Positions 1-12,127 of a stretch of DNA of 64,000 bases are shown here, in pieces. Location of the stretch: the NCBI RefSeq assembly GCF_012489685.1, contig NC_080041.1:32105780-32169779 (forward strand). The letters are read 5' to 3'. The notes under the pieces were generated by a model. The model had not been told where the DNA came from, ran no database searches, and saw nothing but the letters and a program-made list of their open reading frames with translations. The translations under genes and the position numbers were made by a program. This DNA is from Lotus japonicus. Its lineage: Eukaryota > Streptophyta > Magnoliopsida > Fabales > Fabaceae. How positions within the stretch are numbered: the first letter of the stretch is position 1; every line of letters starts with the position of its first letter.

Positions 1-420
1 ATGTGGTTATTGCTTAATATGTTGATATATGACATGTTGATTGGTTGTGCTGAGTTATTTATACTTATGCAATGAGATCTGAGATTCTGAATGGTGAGAA
101 TAGCGGGCAGGTCATGCCGATTTTATTTTGAGAGTTTTGAGAAAGTTTGATAGGACGAATGAGATTCGGACCTTCTAATGATGTGTATGGATCGAGACAT
201 TCTCTGGAGTCATTTGGGGATTAGGAGATCCCGAGAACTTATAGGAATTGCGATAAGACTAAAAAGGATATTATTTTGAAAAGAAAACTCATAAGACATT
301 AAACAACCTCTAAATCTTCAAATAAGGATAATAAACTCGAAAGGAAGCTTCGGATGAAAATCTTAGTTTCGGAAAAATGAGAAGTGTCGTCGGATCCAAG
401 TGTTGAGTATGTTGATGTTC

Positions 421-490
421 TTGTGCTGTTGGAGCAGCTGTTGTTGTTGTGCTGTTGGAGCAGCGTTCGTTGTTGTGCTGTTGGAGCAGC
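421..490 (+). repeat. Short tandem repeat in LTR (about 3 copies)
   Basis: A GTGCTGTTGGAGCAGC core occurs three times with short TTGTTGTT or GTTCGTTG linkers. The same array is at about 7301-7370 in the other LTR, so it predates this insertion. Confidence 0.8.
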
Positions 491-929
491 TATGTTGTGG
501 GGCTATCCTGGGGATAAGTCCTGGAAACCGTTAGTTTCCGAGAGTGTGATACTCTGTGCTCGTTGAGCAGTGTGACCATCGGATTGAGATGAGTCGGATG
601 ATTTGGAGATCATCATGAGTTATGTGTTGTTGTGAAGAAATGTCTTTTGTCGCAGAATCGACTGTTACCTTAGGGTAAGTTTTTAGAGACATTAATTTAG
701 CTAGAACACGTGGCGACGTGTCGTGTGAGATTCGGAGACGTTGTTTGACTAATCATCTTGCATTCATGCAACATTAATGAGGTATTAACACAGGACGTAC
801 TTTGGACCTCGTCGGTTTCCAAAATGGTCATAAGACCCGGAATGCCGTGTAAGAGCGTTTGTAGACGACTCTTGTAGCAGACCGAAATGGCAGACCTACG
901 GGTTTACTGCTGATCTGGCTACCTTGGTT

Positions 930-1138
930 TGGTGTAAGAGACACGCGGGCAGAAATGGTCCCACCGTTGCTGGTGCTAGGATTGACCCGTTGATGCCCAT
1001 CCTAGAGGCACGCGAGCGGAAATGGTCCCACCATTGCTGGTGCTAGGATTGACTCGTTGTTGTCCATACCTTTGTTTGGTGTAAGAGGCACGCGGGCAGA
1101 AATGGTCCCACCGTTGCTGGTGCTAGGATTGATCCGTT
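930..1138 (+). repeat. Tandem repeat in LTR, 3 copies of about 76 bp
   Basis: The core AATGGTCCCACCGTTGCTGG plus GTGCTAGGATTGA occurs three times, each preceded by a CACGCGGGC-like motif. The same three copies occur at about 7810-8017 in the 3' LTR. No open frame or known motif explains it. Confidence 0.85.
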
Positions 1139-2097
1139 TGATGTCCATCCGTTTCCGGATTGCATATTGGTTGACTGGGTTAACCTGCATATCATTTCAT
1201 GCAACATGCATACTGACTTAGTTGATGAGTGTGTGTGATACTTGTTAGTTCTATTTGAGGCATGTTAACTGTGATTTACTGTCGTTTATGTTCATTGATA
1301 AATATGCAACCCTAGGATGTTATCCCTAGCTATAAGCCTAAGTGGCTATTTCCTTATCTGTATCTATCGGTGGTATTATTTATATAATTCTTTGGAGTTG
1401 ACCCTCGCGTCTTCTGTGTGTGCTTTGGCGGACAAACGCCCATTGTCAGATGTCTTTGGCGGGCTAGTTCATGATGGTTCACCCTTCGGGGGGAACTAGG
1501 TTGGGATGCTGGAACAGGAGCACGCAGCGGTAGCGAGAGGATGACGGATGGTGTACATAGACTAGGTCGTTCTGGATTTCGAATTCGGACGACGATCATG
1601 CTAGCATGTAGGTTTTAGTGCTGGTGTGAGCTCCTCAAGATGAGATTAGTGTAGTAGTAGAGTCTTAGCTCTGAACATCATTTGTTTCTTTTGGGACAGG
1701 GTAGTTTCCCACCTATAGCTTTTTGTGTGGTTTCTTTACAGGAATCACAGAGAGTTGGTTGGACTTAGGAGGTCTTGCTTCAGGCCGATGGGCCAGCTGA
1801 TTCTCAGTTTTGAGGGATGGTGTTGCGGATACTTCACCTTTACTTTCAGTCTGTACATATTGCCTTCGGGCGCTACACTTTTCTTTCCGTCACTGGAGGT
1901 TACTCGTGACGAGGTTGTTACTTACAGCGGGGGCTGTATTATATATTGTACATTAGTTCTGTTGCTTGTCGCTTTTGGGTTTGATTTAATTCAGTCTTGT
2001 CTTAGTTATTATCGAAAAAAAAAATATTCACGTTTTTCCGCATTAAGTTTACTTTTGGTTACTAAAGTGACACCACCAAAATCGGGGTGTTACATTG

Positions 2098-2109
2098 TGG
2101 TATCAGAGC
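2098..2109 (+). other. Primer binding site, initiator-Met tRNA type
   Basis: TGGTATCAGAGC lies 3 nt after the LTR end (CA at 2093-2094). This is the classical plant iMet tRNA complement and fixes the LTR boundary and the + orientation. Positions 2110-2305 are untranslated leader with no feature seen. Confidence 0.93.
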
Positions 2110-2305
2110 ACGGTCGAGTCTTTCGGGAGTTGTTGGGGAATAGGTCTTCTGTGCTAGGTTGTGTGACTCTGTAAAGAGTGAAAATTGATTGTCTGCAAGC
2201 GATTTTTCGCTTAGAATTGATTGAAGTTATTGCTTAATCATATTGTATAGTTATACTAGATGCTATCTATGATGAGTACTAACTGTTTGTTTAACATAAC
2301 AGAAC

Positions 2306-3350
2306 ATGGTGAATACTAACCAGCTAGCTGCGATGATGGCCACTATGGCCCAAGCCGTGACAGCGCAAGCAAACGATAGTGCGATGAGGCGTGCTGCTGA
2401 GGAGGCACGTGAACAGCATCAGCGCCAGAGGGAAGTAACTCTGGACCAAAACAAAGGCCTCAATGATTTCAGGAGGCAAAACCCACCAAAGTTCTCTGGT
2501 GGTACTGACCCAGACAAAGCGGATCTCTGGATCCAGGAAATCGAGAAGATTTTCGGCGTTCTGCAAACTGTTGAGGGTGCCAAGGTGGGCATGGCGACTT
2601 ATCTTCTGCTAGGAGATGCTGAGTACTGGTGGAAGGGCACCAGGGGAATCATGGAAGCCAACCATGAAGAGATTAACTGGAACTCGTTCCGGACCGCATT
2701 CTTGGAAAAGTATTTTCCAACAAGTGCTCGGGATGAGAGGGAGGCACAGTTTCTGACACTCCGTCAGGGAGGTATGTCTGTACCGGAATTTGCTTCGAAG
2801 CTGGAATCTTTGGCGAAGCATTTTCAAATTCTTCCATGATCACGTGAATGAGCGCTACATGTGCAAGCGCTTTGTAAATGGACTGAGGCCTGATATTGAG
2901 GACTCAGTGAGGCCGCTGGGAATCATGCGTTTCCAATCCTTGGTTGAGAAGGCCACGGAAGTGGAGCTGATGAAGAACCGGAGGTTGAACCGTACCGGAA
3001 CTGGAGGGCCGATGAGATCAGGTTCTCAAAATTTTCAAGACAAGGGGAAGTTTCAGAGCAGGAAACCATATCAGCGTCCTGCTGGAGGAGGGATTACTTC
3101 AGGATCTTACAGACCCATGACGGGTACTGCTGGTGGTTCTGGAGATCGGACTTTGAACAGGGAGGTGACCTGTTTCAGATGTGAGAAGCCGGGGCACTAT
3201 GCTAATGCTTGTCCCGACACGAGGCCCAAATGATTTAATTGTAACAGAATGGGGCATAATGCCGGTCAGTGCAGAGCACCCAAGACGGAGCCAACCGTGA
3301 ACACTGCTCGTGGAAAACGTTCTGCTGCTAAAGCAAGAGTTTACACCATG
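2306..3350 (+). pseudogene. gag: Tekay gag (capsid-nucleocapsid), frameshifted
   Basis: The ATG at 2306 opens a 177-residue frame with the retrotransposon gag core: NPPKFSGGTDPDKADLW, then AEYWWKGTR and FLEKYFP. A frameshift near 2826-2835 moves the reading into the frame that runs to 3233 (HDHVNERYMCKRFVNGL), which ends in a CCHC zinc knuckle (CFRCEKPGHYANAC). A stop follows at once, then a second knuckle-like motif (NRMGHNAGQC) near 3243-3275 in another frame. Gag packages the element RNA in cytoplasmic particles. The frameshift and stop mean this copy cannot make a full Gag-Pol. Confidence 0.88.
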
Positions 3351-5049
3351 GACGGTGAGAGAGCTGAAGGATTTGTCAGAGGAGAGCGCAAGAACGATGG
3401 TAACCTTCTAACCATTCTTTCTTATTCCAGTATAATATGTTCCATTCCTCTCGTAGTGTGTGCAAACACACCTATCTTGCTTATAACATTTAAGCTTTGA
3501 CCTTATAGTTATTACGCCTATTAATACCTTACTTGACCGTAGCTCGTATTTTAGCTATAGAAGTTATACGAGGTTTAGAATGACACGCTAAACCTAGAAA
3601 GTAGTATTCTACCGATGCGTTTAAAAGGATGCTAGAAGCTGAAGAATGAATCTCATAGAGATTTCTTATGGAGTATACGTATGATGTTGAGGGCGTGTAG
3701 TTCCGTAGCGGAATCATTGAGGATTTAATATCAAGATATTTGTGACTATTGGATGATAGGAACTCATTGACTGTTCCAGTAGGCTTTTTCTAGATTTTCA
3801 CCTTCGATGTGTTAGGCCTGATCAACTTAATATTGAGGGGGTGATATTCGGAATCACAGCTGGATATGGACTTTGATATAAGGACTGGTAAGATTAACTT
3901 GAGATGATCGAAGAGTAGTTGAGTTTGGGAGAAAAAAATTCTCATTAAGTATTTGTTTTCCTTGCGAAGGAGTTGTAGCCTTAAGAGATGAATATTCTTT
4001 TAGGAAATGTTGAAGAGTTACAGAGCATCAGAGATCCAAACTTGGAAAAGGTTTAGGTTTTAAGTCTATTAATTCTTGTCATAAGTGTGTAGGACTTGAA
4101 GTTTTGTCATAATTTGATTGGGAGATTAAGAAGTTTATCGACGAGATGGTAATCAAGTTACAAGAAGGAAAGTGTTAGTATTAAGATGAATACTTGAAGT
4201 TATCATATTTGGACAAGCTACTCAGAGTCTAATAGTGAATGGAACTTTGTTATGGATTTCGGTGATGCATGATAGAGTTAGCAAGTGAATTTTGCTCAGT
4301 TGAATAAGAATCCTATGATTAAGATTGACTTGGGGAATTGAAAATCATGTGTGAGTAAGGGATGTAGTGGTGATAGCAGTTACGATAGTAGTTAAACCTG
4401 AGAAGGTTTGAGGATCGGATGACGAAATGACTAGTTAAGTCCCTTGAGGTATAGTTATGATTTGATCTTCTAGAGGATAAATCTCGATTTATGCGAAGTG
4501 TTAGGGATTTCAGTAAGTTTGAGTTGGTTTCAGTGAGGAAGGTTTTGAGGACGAAGACGATAATAATGAATTGTTAGATATTAAGATGAAGGTTAGCTTA
4601 TAAGTTGTTGATAAGTTAATGTTAAAGGGAATGAGTCTTGTGATGCACAAGGTATTAAGACTCAAGTTGAGCATTCACTCCGGAGCATAGAGATGTACCG
4701 AGTTTCTAATCAGTATTTTGGACGAACACAAGCAAAGGAGCAAGTGGTTAAGGTTGTGCGATTGCACGAATGCCAACAAGTACTATTTCCAACGGAGACC
4801 CGACGCAAGTGGTCAAACCGGATAACAGAGAGTTAGAAGACGATATGTCTTTTGAGACGCCGTCGGTCAGCATTGAGACTAAAAGAGTGAAACAATCGAA
4901 GGGAAAGAAGAGTGCTTTAGTGCAATTGTTTGGGACAAAGACACGGACGGTGCTATATGGGAGTTAGAGGAAAAGATCATGGAACAATATCTAGAACTTT
5001 TACTGACCCTAAGTTTCGAGGACGAAACTTTCTTTTTGGAGGGTAGTAA
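3351..5049 (+). pseudogene. Decayed and shortened pol remnant with recognisable C-terminal tail
   Basis: A full Tekay pol needs over 3 kb; only 1.7 kb is present and no long frame survives. Fragments resemble pol in scattered frames: a short patch near 4240-4270 reads like the integrase core (MDF-like), and 4690-4730 reads like a weak chromovirus integrase segment. The clear part is 4770-5036. It encodes the integrase tail region (DPTQVVKPDN, DDMSFETPSV) and, after a shift, ELEEKIMEQYLELF just before the purine-rich tract. I read this as internal deletion plus decay. The middle, 3500-4690, is mostly unassignable by eye. Confidence 0.7.
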
Positions 5050-8000
5050 TGTAAGACCCAAGTTTTTAAGCCTATGCTAAGTGAATAAAATCCTATTCAC
5101 GATTAGGGTTGATGTATCGTGAAGGGAAACCTGAACTAGAGTTTACCAAACGGAAAAAATATATGAAGGAGAAAGTTCAGGAAAAGTCTGAGGATCGTAC
5201 CGAAGTCGATAAAAGTTATAGCACGATCGTTATACGCTTAGACCTAGGTCAGAAACCCTAGTATATAGCTAGTTTTCACTTTTAGGCACGATGGAAGTTA
5301 ATTCCAAAAATCTTCAGAGAAATGTTAGAACTTCTCTTTTTCCATATATCACAATCGTTTCGAGGCGAAACTCTAGGATCTACGAACGTCCGATTCCAAT
5401 CATCGGAAGTTTGCCGAAACCGAAACCCTGGTATTTCAAAACCCTAGAAATACTCGACAATGAAGACTTTTTCTATTCAGAGCTTCAAATGAATATTCTA
5501 CACGCGTACACCCATTTCTCTTGATGATTTCAATCTTTCTTCCGAAGGAAATTTTCAATTCCGACATTCGATGCAAAAAGCAACTTATCGGGTAAAATAG
5601 TTTTACACCGACTATGCATTAGTTGCCAAAAATACAAGGAGACATCTTTTTAGTTTTGGAATTCTTTCGCCAAAACATATCTTAGAATTCATGGAGAATG
5701 ACGCCGGAAAAATCAGATTCGCGAAACTTTCATTTTCCCGCGTTTTGCCAACCCCTATATATAGCAAAGAAAGGAAGAAAAAATAAAAAAAAAATACCCA
5801 ATTCCCCACCCAAACCCGCGGCCACAAAGAAGAAGAAGGAGGAGAAGATTTTCTTCATCGCTTGCTTGATCGTCGATCAATCAGTTGCTGCTTCAAGGCT
5901 TCGAGGTATAGTCGCTAATCCTTACCTCCGATCGCTTTTTCCATAGCTTTTCTGTAGACTTTTCTGAGCTGATAGTTTTGAGGTTTTTGCAAAACTATCC
6001 TGAATATTTCATTTCTGATTCTAAACCTCTTCCTTATGTGCCCAAGATCACTTCTGCCGGGTTAGATTTTCTGTTATGTCGCCGGAATTCCGCCGGAATC
6101 AATTTTAGCCTTAAATACCCATTTTTGGAGTTTTTGGAGTAAAGCTTCAACCTTTAGGCTAAAAACTATCGCCTTAGCTTAGTGCTAGTAGGATTAGTTG
6201 TCATAAACGTCGTCGGTGACGTCCCTGTCAAATTTGGTTTTTGGGATTTCAGTTTTGAAAATCCTAAGTTAAAAATCATGAACAAAATACCCCTGCGACA
6301 GTTTTTGATCCGATAATTTTTCCGAGTTCAGAATACCCTTAGTTACGGCTAATGATAGCATAGGAACCAAGTTTGATCGAAGAAAAATCGAGTCCCCTAA
6401 TTACCTAAAGTGGCCGAACCTATTAAGGGGGGAGGAGGAAAATTTCCTTTTCCGAAAACTTGTCTTTCGCGCTAGATTATCGTACCTTAGAGTATAGATT
6501 ACTTCGAGTAACCTTAGTAAGTATCGATAGCTTAGTTTCCGATAGATTCTGATAGTATTTCTGTGATTTTGTTTTAAAGGAACTTTTGAGGAATTTCCTG
6601 AGGAACAACACTTTGATTGTGAGGAAGAGTTGGAAGTCCATCCTGGAGAATCTACAGGTGAGGGCTTCTCACTGAATCTCTAGTTAATACTTAGGGTCGA
6701 TGCTTTCGACATTGTTTACTGTTTATGCACTGGATTGTGTGTGATTGGAAAATGTTTTCTGAGGCTTCGGCTGACAATGTAGATGATGCATCTACTGAAT
6801 GTTTTTGATGAGTGAATTTCATGCTAAGTGCTAATTGGGTAATTTAGGATGTGTGGTGCATGCCTTATATGCTAAGTGCTATGTGGTTATTGCTTAATAT
6901 GTTGATATATGACATGTTGATTGGTTGTGCTGAGTTATTTATACTTATGCAATGAGATCTGAGATTCTGAATGGTGAGAATAGCGGGCAGGTCATGCCGA
7001 TTTTATTTTGAGAGTTTTGAGAAAGTTTGATAGGACGAATGAGATTCGGACCTTCTAATGATGTGTATGGATCGAGACATTCTCTGGAGTCATTTGGGGA
7101 TTAGGAGATCCCGAGAACTTATAGGAAATGCGATAAGACTAAAAAGGATATTATTTTGAAAAGAAAACTCATAAGACATTAAACAACCTCTAAATCTTCA
7201 AATAAGGATAATAAACTCGAAAGGAAGCTTCGGATGAAAATCTTAGTTTCGGAAAAACGAGAAGTGTCGTCGGATCCAAGTGTTGAGTATGTTGATGTTC
7301 TTGTGCTGTTGGAGCAGCTGTTGTTGTTGTGCTGTTGGAGCAGCGTTCGTTGTTGTGCTGTTGGAGCAGCTATGTTGTGGGGCTATCCTGGGGATAAGTC
7401 CTGGAAACCGTTAGTTTCCGAGAGTGTGATACTCTGTGCTCGTTGAGCAGTGTGACCATCGGATTGAGATGAGTCGGATGATTTGGAGATCATCATGAGT
7501 TATGTGTTGTTGTGAAGAAATGTCTTTTGTCGCAGAATCGACTGTTACCTTAGGGTAAGTTTTTATAGACATTAATTTAGCTAGAACACGTGGCGACGTG
7601 TCGTTTGAGATTCGGAGACGTTGTTTGACTAATCATCCTGCATTCATGCAACATTAATGAGGTATTAACACAGGACGTACTCTGGACCTCGTCGGTTTCC
7701 AAAATGGTCATAAGACCCGGAATGCCGTGTAAGAGCGTTTGTAGACGACTCTTGTAGCAGACCGAAATGGCTGACCTACGGGTTTACTGCTGATCTGGCT
7801 ACCTTGGTTTGGTGTAAGAGACACGCGGGCATAAATGGTCCCACCGTTGCTGGTGCTAGGATTGACCCGTTGATGCCCATCCCAGAGGCACGCGAGCGGA
7901 AATGGTCCCACCGTTGCTGGTGCTAGGATTGACTCGTTGTTGTCCATACCTTTGTTTGGTGTAAGAGGCACGCGGGCAGAAATGGTCCCACCGTTGCTGG

Positions 8001-8973
8001 TGCTAGGATTGATCCGTTTGATGTCCATCCGTTTCCGGATTGCATATTGGTTGACTGGGTTAACCTGCATATCATTTCATGCAACATGTATACTGACTTA
8101 GTTGATGAGTGTGTGTGATACTTGTTAGTTCTATTTGAGGCATGTTAACTGTGATTTACTGTCGTTTATGTTCATTGAGAAATATGCAACCCTAGGATGT
8201 TATCCCTAGCTATAAGCCTAAGTGGCTATTTCCTTATCTGTATCTATCGGTGGCATTATTTATATAATTCTTTGGAGTTGACCCTCGCGTCTTCTGTGTG
8301 TGCTTTGGCGGACAAACGCCCATTGTCAGATGTCTTTGGCGGGCTAGTTCATGATGGTTCACCCTTCGAGGGGAACTAGGTTGGGATGCTGGAACATGAG
8401 CACGCAGCGGTAGCGAGAGGATGACGGATGGTGTACATAGACTAGGTCGTTCTGGATTTCGAATTCGGACGACGATCATGCTAGCATGTAGGTTTTAGTG
8501 CTGGTGTGAGCTCCTCAAGATGGGATTAGTGTAGGAGTAGAGTCTTAGCTCTGAACATCATTTGTTTCTTTTGGGACAGGGTAGTTTCCCACCTATAGCT
8601 TTTTGTGTGGTTTCTTTACAGGAATCACAGAGAGTTGGTTGGACTTAGGAGGTCTTGCTTCAGGCCGATGGGCCAGCTGATTCTCAGTTTTGAGGGATGG
8701 TGTTGCGGACACTTCACCTTTACTTTCAGTCTGTACATATTGCCTTCGGGCGCTACACTTTTCTTTCCGTCACTGGAGGTTACTCGTGACGAGGTTGTTA
8801 CTTACAGCGGGGGCTGTATTATATATTGTACATTAGTTCTGTTGCTTGTCGCTTTTGGGTTTGATTTAATTCAGTCTTGTCTTAGTTATTATCGAAAAAA
8901 AAATATTCACGTTTTTCCGCATTAAGTTTACTTTTGGTTACTAAAGTGACGCCACCGAAATCGGGGTGTTACA
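5050..8973 (+). repeat. 3' LTR of the Tekay-type element (3924 bp, complete)
   Basis: It begins TGTAAGACCCAAG after a purine-rich tract and ends GGGGTGTTACA against unrelated LINE sequence. The 5-bp sequence after it is GGAAC. It includes a TATA box near 5756, the two tandem repeat patches also seen in the 5' LTR (about 7301-7370 and 7810-8017), and no supported gene. The same LTR family occurs as a solo LTR on the - strand at 22042-25928. Confidence 0.93.
5756..5764 (+). promoter_or_regulatory. LTR TATA box
   Basis: TATATATAG sits about 700 bp into the LTR, in a CCAACCC context and followed by A-rich then GA-rich leader sequence. The solo LTR carries a TATA-like box at the comparable place on its own strand (about 25208-25218). 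Confidence 0.6.
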
Positions 8974-11426
8974 GGAACAGAAATTTAAGGAGGATGAGGG
9001 TGATGATCCGAATTTGGATGGTATTCCTTTCAAGAAAATTTCTGCAAGTGACAATAAGATGCTAATGGCAGAGTTTAGTTCTGAAGAAATTAAGGATGCT
9101 GTTTGGGAGTGTGAAGGAAATAAAAGCCCCGGGCCCGATGGCTACAATTTTAGATTCCTCAAGGAGTTTTGGGAGATACTAAAGCATGATGTGAAGCTGA
9201 TGTTTGATGATTTCTATCGATCAGGGAAATGGCCAAGAGGTATGAATAGCTCTTTTATTACTCTTATCCCAAAATGTGACTCCCCTCAAGGTTTGAATGA
9301 CTTCAGGCCAATTTCACTGGTTGGGTGTATATATAAAATAATTACAAAAGTCCTAGCTGCTAGAATGAAGAAGGTTCTGCCCAAGGTAATTGATGAAAAT
9401 CAGTTTGCTTTCCTTGGAGGGCGTGGGATGCTTGACAGTGTAGTTATAGCCAATGAGGTGTTGCATGAGGCAAAATATTCGAAGTCCCCATCTTTCATCT
9501 TCAAGGTGGACTTCGAAAAGGCTTACGATTCTGTCAAATGGAAACTCTTATTGTATATGCTCCGAAGGCTTAATTTTGGTGAGAGATGGATTAAATGGAT
9601 TGAGGGTTGTCTAGATTCTTCCCAAGTTTCTGTTTTGGTGAATGGAAGCCCCACCGGCGAATTTAAAATGGAGAAACGAATTAGACAAGGGGACCCCATT
9701 GCCCTTTTTCCTTTTTTTAGTGGTGGCTGAGGGATTAAATGGGTTGCTCAAGCAGGCTATAGCAATAAGCAAATTCTTCCCTTTCAAGGTGGGTCATGGC
9801 GCGGGAGTAGATGTTGCCCTTCTTCAGTTTGCTGACGACGCTTTATTCATTGGGGAAGCCAGTATCCAAAATGTACTGACACTCAAATGTATACTGCGAT
9901 GTTTTGAATTGGTCTCTGGGATGAAAGTTAACTTTCATAAGAGCAAGATAGCAGGTGTTTCTATTCCTGAGTCTGATACGAATAGGTTTGCAGCGCTGCT
10001 GAATTGCAAGACTATGTCGACTCCTTTCACCTTTCTGGGGTTGCCCGTGGTTGCCAACCCAAGAAGACTTGGCACCTGGGACCCTGTGGTATCTAAATTT
10101 AAACAGAAATTGTCTTCATGGAAAGGGAAACATCTCTCTTTTGGAGGTAGAATATGCTTATTAAAGAGTGTACTGACATCTCTCCCTCTATATTTTATCT
10201 CTTTTTTCAGGATGCCAAAAGGAGTTCTTAAAAAATGCCAACAAATCATGACGAGATTTCTTTGGGGTGGCTCTGAGGAGGAGAGAAAGGTTGCCTGGAT
10301 TGCTTGGAACCAGGTTTGCAAGAGAAAGGAAGAAGGTGGATTAGGGGTGAGGGACCTTGAGAAATTTAACATTGCACTACTGGGGAAATGGAGGTGGCGA
10401 ATTCTCTTTGAACGTGACAAAGTATGGTGCAAGGTTCTGTATGCCAAATATGGTAATAATCGAAATGCTAAGCACTCTGCCTGGTGGAAAGATCTAATTA
10501 AATCCTGTGTTGGAGCTGAGTCTGGCATGTGGTTTGAGGAAGGGATTTCTAGAAGAACTGGAGAGGGAGATAATACATACTTCTGGAGTGAGGATTGGCA
10601 TGGGAAAGGTAAATTTGTGGAGACATTCCATGATTTATACTTGATTTCTGATCAGCAGGATAAAAATCTAAAGGATATGGGAGCTTGGATTAATGATAAT
10701 TGGACTTGGGACCTACGTTGGAGGGAAGAGGTTGTGGGAGAGAATGTGTTGAAACTGGGGATGCTAAAACAAATTATTTCCTCAATTAGGCTAACCAGAG
10801 GGAGGAAAGACACATGGATTTGGGCTAAAGAAGGAACTGGCTGCTACTCTGTAAGGTCAGCCTATGAACTACTTATGGGTGTGGATGCTACATCAGAGGT
10901 GCCTGCATTCAAGTGCATTTGGAAGGCTTGTGCCCCATCAAATGCAGTGGCACTTGGCTGGAGGGTACTACATAACCGAATTCAAACAAAGGTAAACTTG
11001 TTCCGTAGGAATTTAAATCTCACTAATACCACTTGTCCGTTGTGTGACTCTGACGAAGAAACCACAGCTCATCTGATTTTTAATTGCAATTTTGCTTGGA
11101 GGATCTGGGCGTTGATGCTAAAGAAGGTGGGGATATATTTTGTAGTCTCTGAAGCTCCTTGTGATCAGCTTATTCAATTCTACAACTGTACATCTGGAAA
11201 CACAAAGTCCAAATGCGGCCTTCTCTCAATCTGGCTTGCAATTGTTTGGCACATTTGGATTGCTAGGAATGTTAAAATCTTTAAGGAGGAGAGCTCTACA
11301 TGTGAGGAAATTTTCGACCAAGCAAGAGTGAAGGCGTGGTACTGGCTGAGAGCCAGAAACAGAAGCTTTCAACATTCTTTATGGGAATGGTTTAATGAAC
11401 CCTTGGCATGTCTCGAAGATATGTAA
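8974..11426 (+). pseudogene. LINE ORF2: reverse transcriptase plus zinc-finger C-terminus, one frameshift
   Basis: The protein starts mid-domain. Reverse transcriptase motifs run in order: NKSPGPDGYNF, FRPISLVGCIYKI, NQFAFLGGRG, then the first catalytic block FKVDFEKAYDSV. The RQGDP block follows, and the metal-binding FADD lies near 9827-9838. Past about 10900 comes the plant LINE C-terminal domain, with W-rich blocks and the CPLC...H...C zinc-binding motif near 11033-11090. A one-base deletion near 9700, in a run of C and T after RQGDP, breaks the frame; the remainder is open to 11426. The enzyme would copy LINE RNA at a nicked chromosomal site. Only one obvious lesion is visible, so decay is mild apart from the LTR-element insertion. 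Confidence 0.9.
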
Positions 11427-12127
11427 AATAGGTGCTTTAAGTCAATATGGTGAAGGATTTTGATTTTCCATTCTGTCAGCATTGGTGGTAGCAGGGTTTG
11501 TGGCTAGCTTGGTTTTTTGTTGCTCTGAAGGCTTGAGGAGGTGAAAGGATTTTGTAAATTTGTACCCTGGGTCTGTGCCTTATGGAGATTTCGTAGAAGG
11601 TGTGGTAACATTGCTGGAGGTGCTTATTTGTGATATTGTTGGAATTAAAGCAAAGTGCTTTAACAGTAGGAGGATGCAGAAAATTGATCTATCTCTTTGG
11701 GCCTTGTTTGCTTCTCAGCTAGTGGGATCTATTTGCAAGATTGACATTGCTGCTCAAATAGTTCCACAGCATGATTTCGTTGGTTGGTACACTAGCTTCT
11801 GGTGGCATGGCATTTAGGGTGGGTTATTAGACTTTTTGTAAACCCCCTTGAAAATTTCATTTTGACTTTGCAAATTGGGTACTCTTTTTCCTTTTTAGGT
11901 TTTCCCATGGGGGTTTTATCCTAGGAAGGTTTTAATGAGGTCTGTTTTGTTAAGTCTATTTTCAAGGGGGTATTAGGTGGGGTAGCTTCGGCATTGGTAG
12001 GATTTTACTTTCGCTCTTGTTCATTAGTTTTCTTTTCTTCTCTCTTCTTCTTATCATCTCTTGTATTGGGTTGAAGTACCCCTTGTACTTCTATTCAATA
12101 TATGTCTAATTGCCTATAAAAAAAAAT
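8974..12127 (+). mobile_element. L1-type LINE, 5' part displaced by the Tekay insertion
   Basis: LINE sequence starts immediately at the LTR end (8974) and ends in an A-rich tail at about 12118-12127. It encodes the C-terminal two-thirds of ORF2. The 5' region (ORF1, endonuclease) should lie left of the window, beyond the other LTR. Positions 11427-12117 are 3' untranslated, T- and G-rich, with no frame of note. The tail gives the + orientation. Confidence 0.88.

Larger units (their letters stand above)
1..2094 (+). repeat. 5' LTR (3' portion only) of the Tekay-type element
   Basis: This is a near-identical copy of 6881-8973, ending in GGTGTTACA directly before the primer binding site. About the first 1.83 kb of the LTR lies outside the window. 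No gene is supported in it: its short open frames recur in the other LTR copy and match nothing I recognise. It holds two tandem repeat patches (421-490 and about 930-1138). Confidence 0.93.
1..8973 (+). mobile_element. Tekay-type Ty3/gypsy retrotransposon, pol-defective, 5' LTR cut by window start
   Basis: Positions 1-2094 repeat at 6881-8973, so these are the two LTRs. The right LTR is complete (5050-8973) and has TGTAAGACCC and GGGGTGTTACA ends, which are imperfect inverted termini. After the left LTR comes an initiator-Met tRNA primer site. The interior is only about 2.95 kb, shorter than one LTR (3.9 kb), and encodes a frameshifted chromovirus-type gag plus scraps of pol. The stretch before the 3' LTR (TTTCGAGGACGAAA, then a purine-rich GGAGGGTAGTAA) matches the usual end of Del/Tekay elements. 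The element is inserted in a LINE: LINE sequence resumes directly at 8974 with GGAAC, so the matching target duplication should lie left of the window. About 21 differences in 2.09 kb between LTRs (by eye) point to a recent insertion. Confidence 0.92.

Noticed and set aside
2098..2109. tRNA-like signal (also at 43917 and 53261)
   Set aside because: These are 12-base primer binding sites complementary to a tRNA 3' end, not tRNA genes.
1725..2174. 149-residue frame in the LTR and its copy at 8605-8925
   Set aside because: It lies in both LTRs, differs in length because of an A-run indel, runs across the LTR end and matches no family.
9935..10528. 197-residue - strand frame
   Set aside because: It is the shadow of the LINE reverse transcriptase on the + strand.
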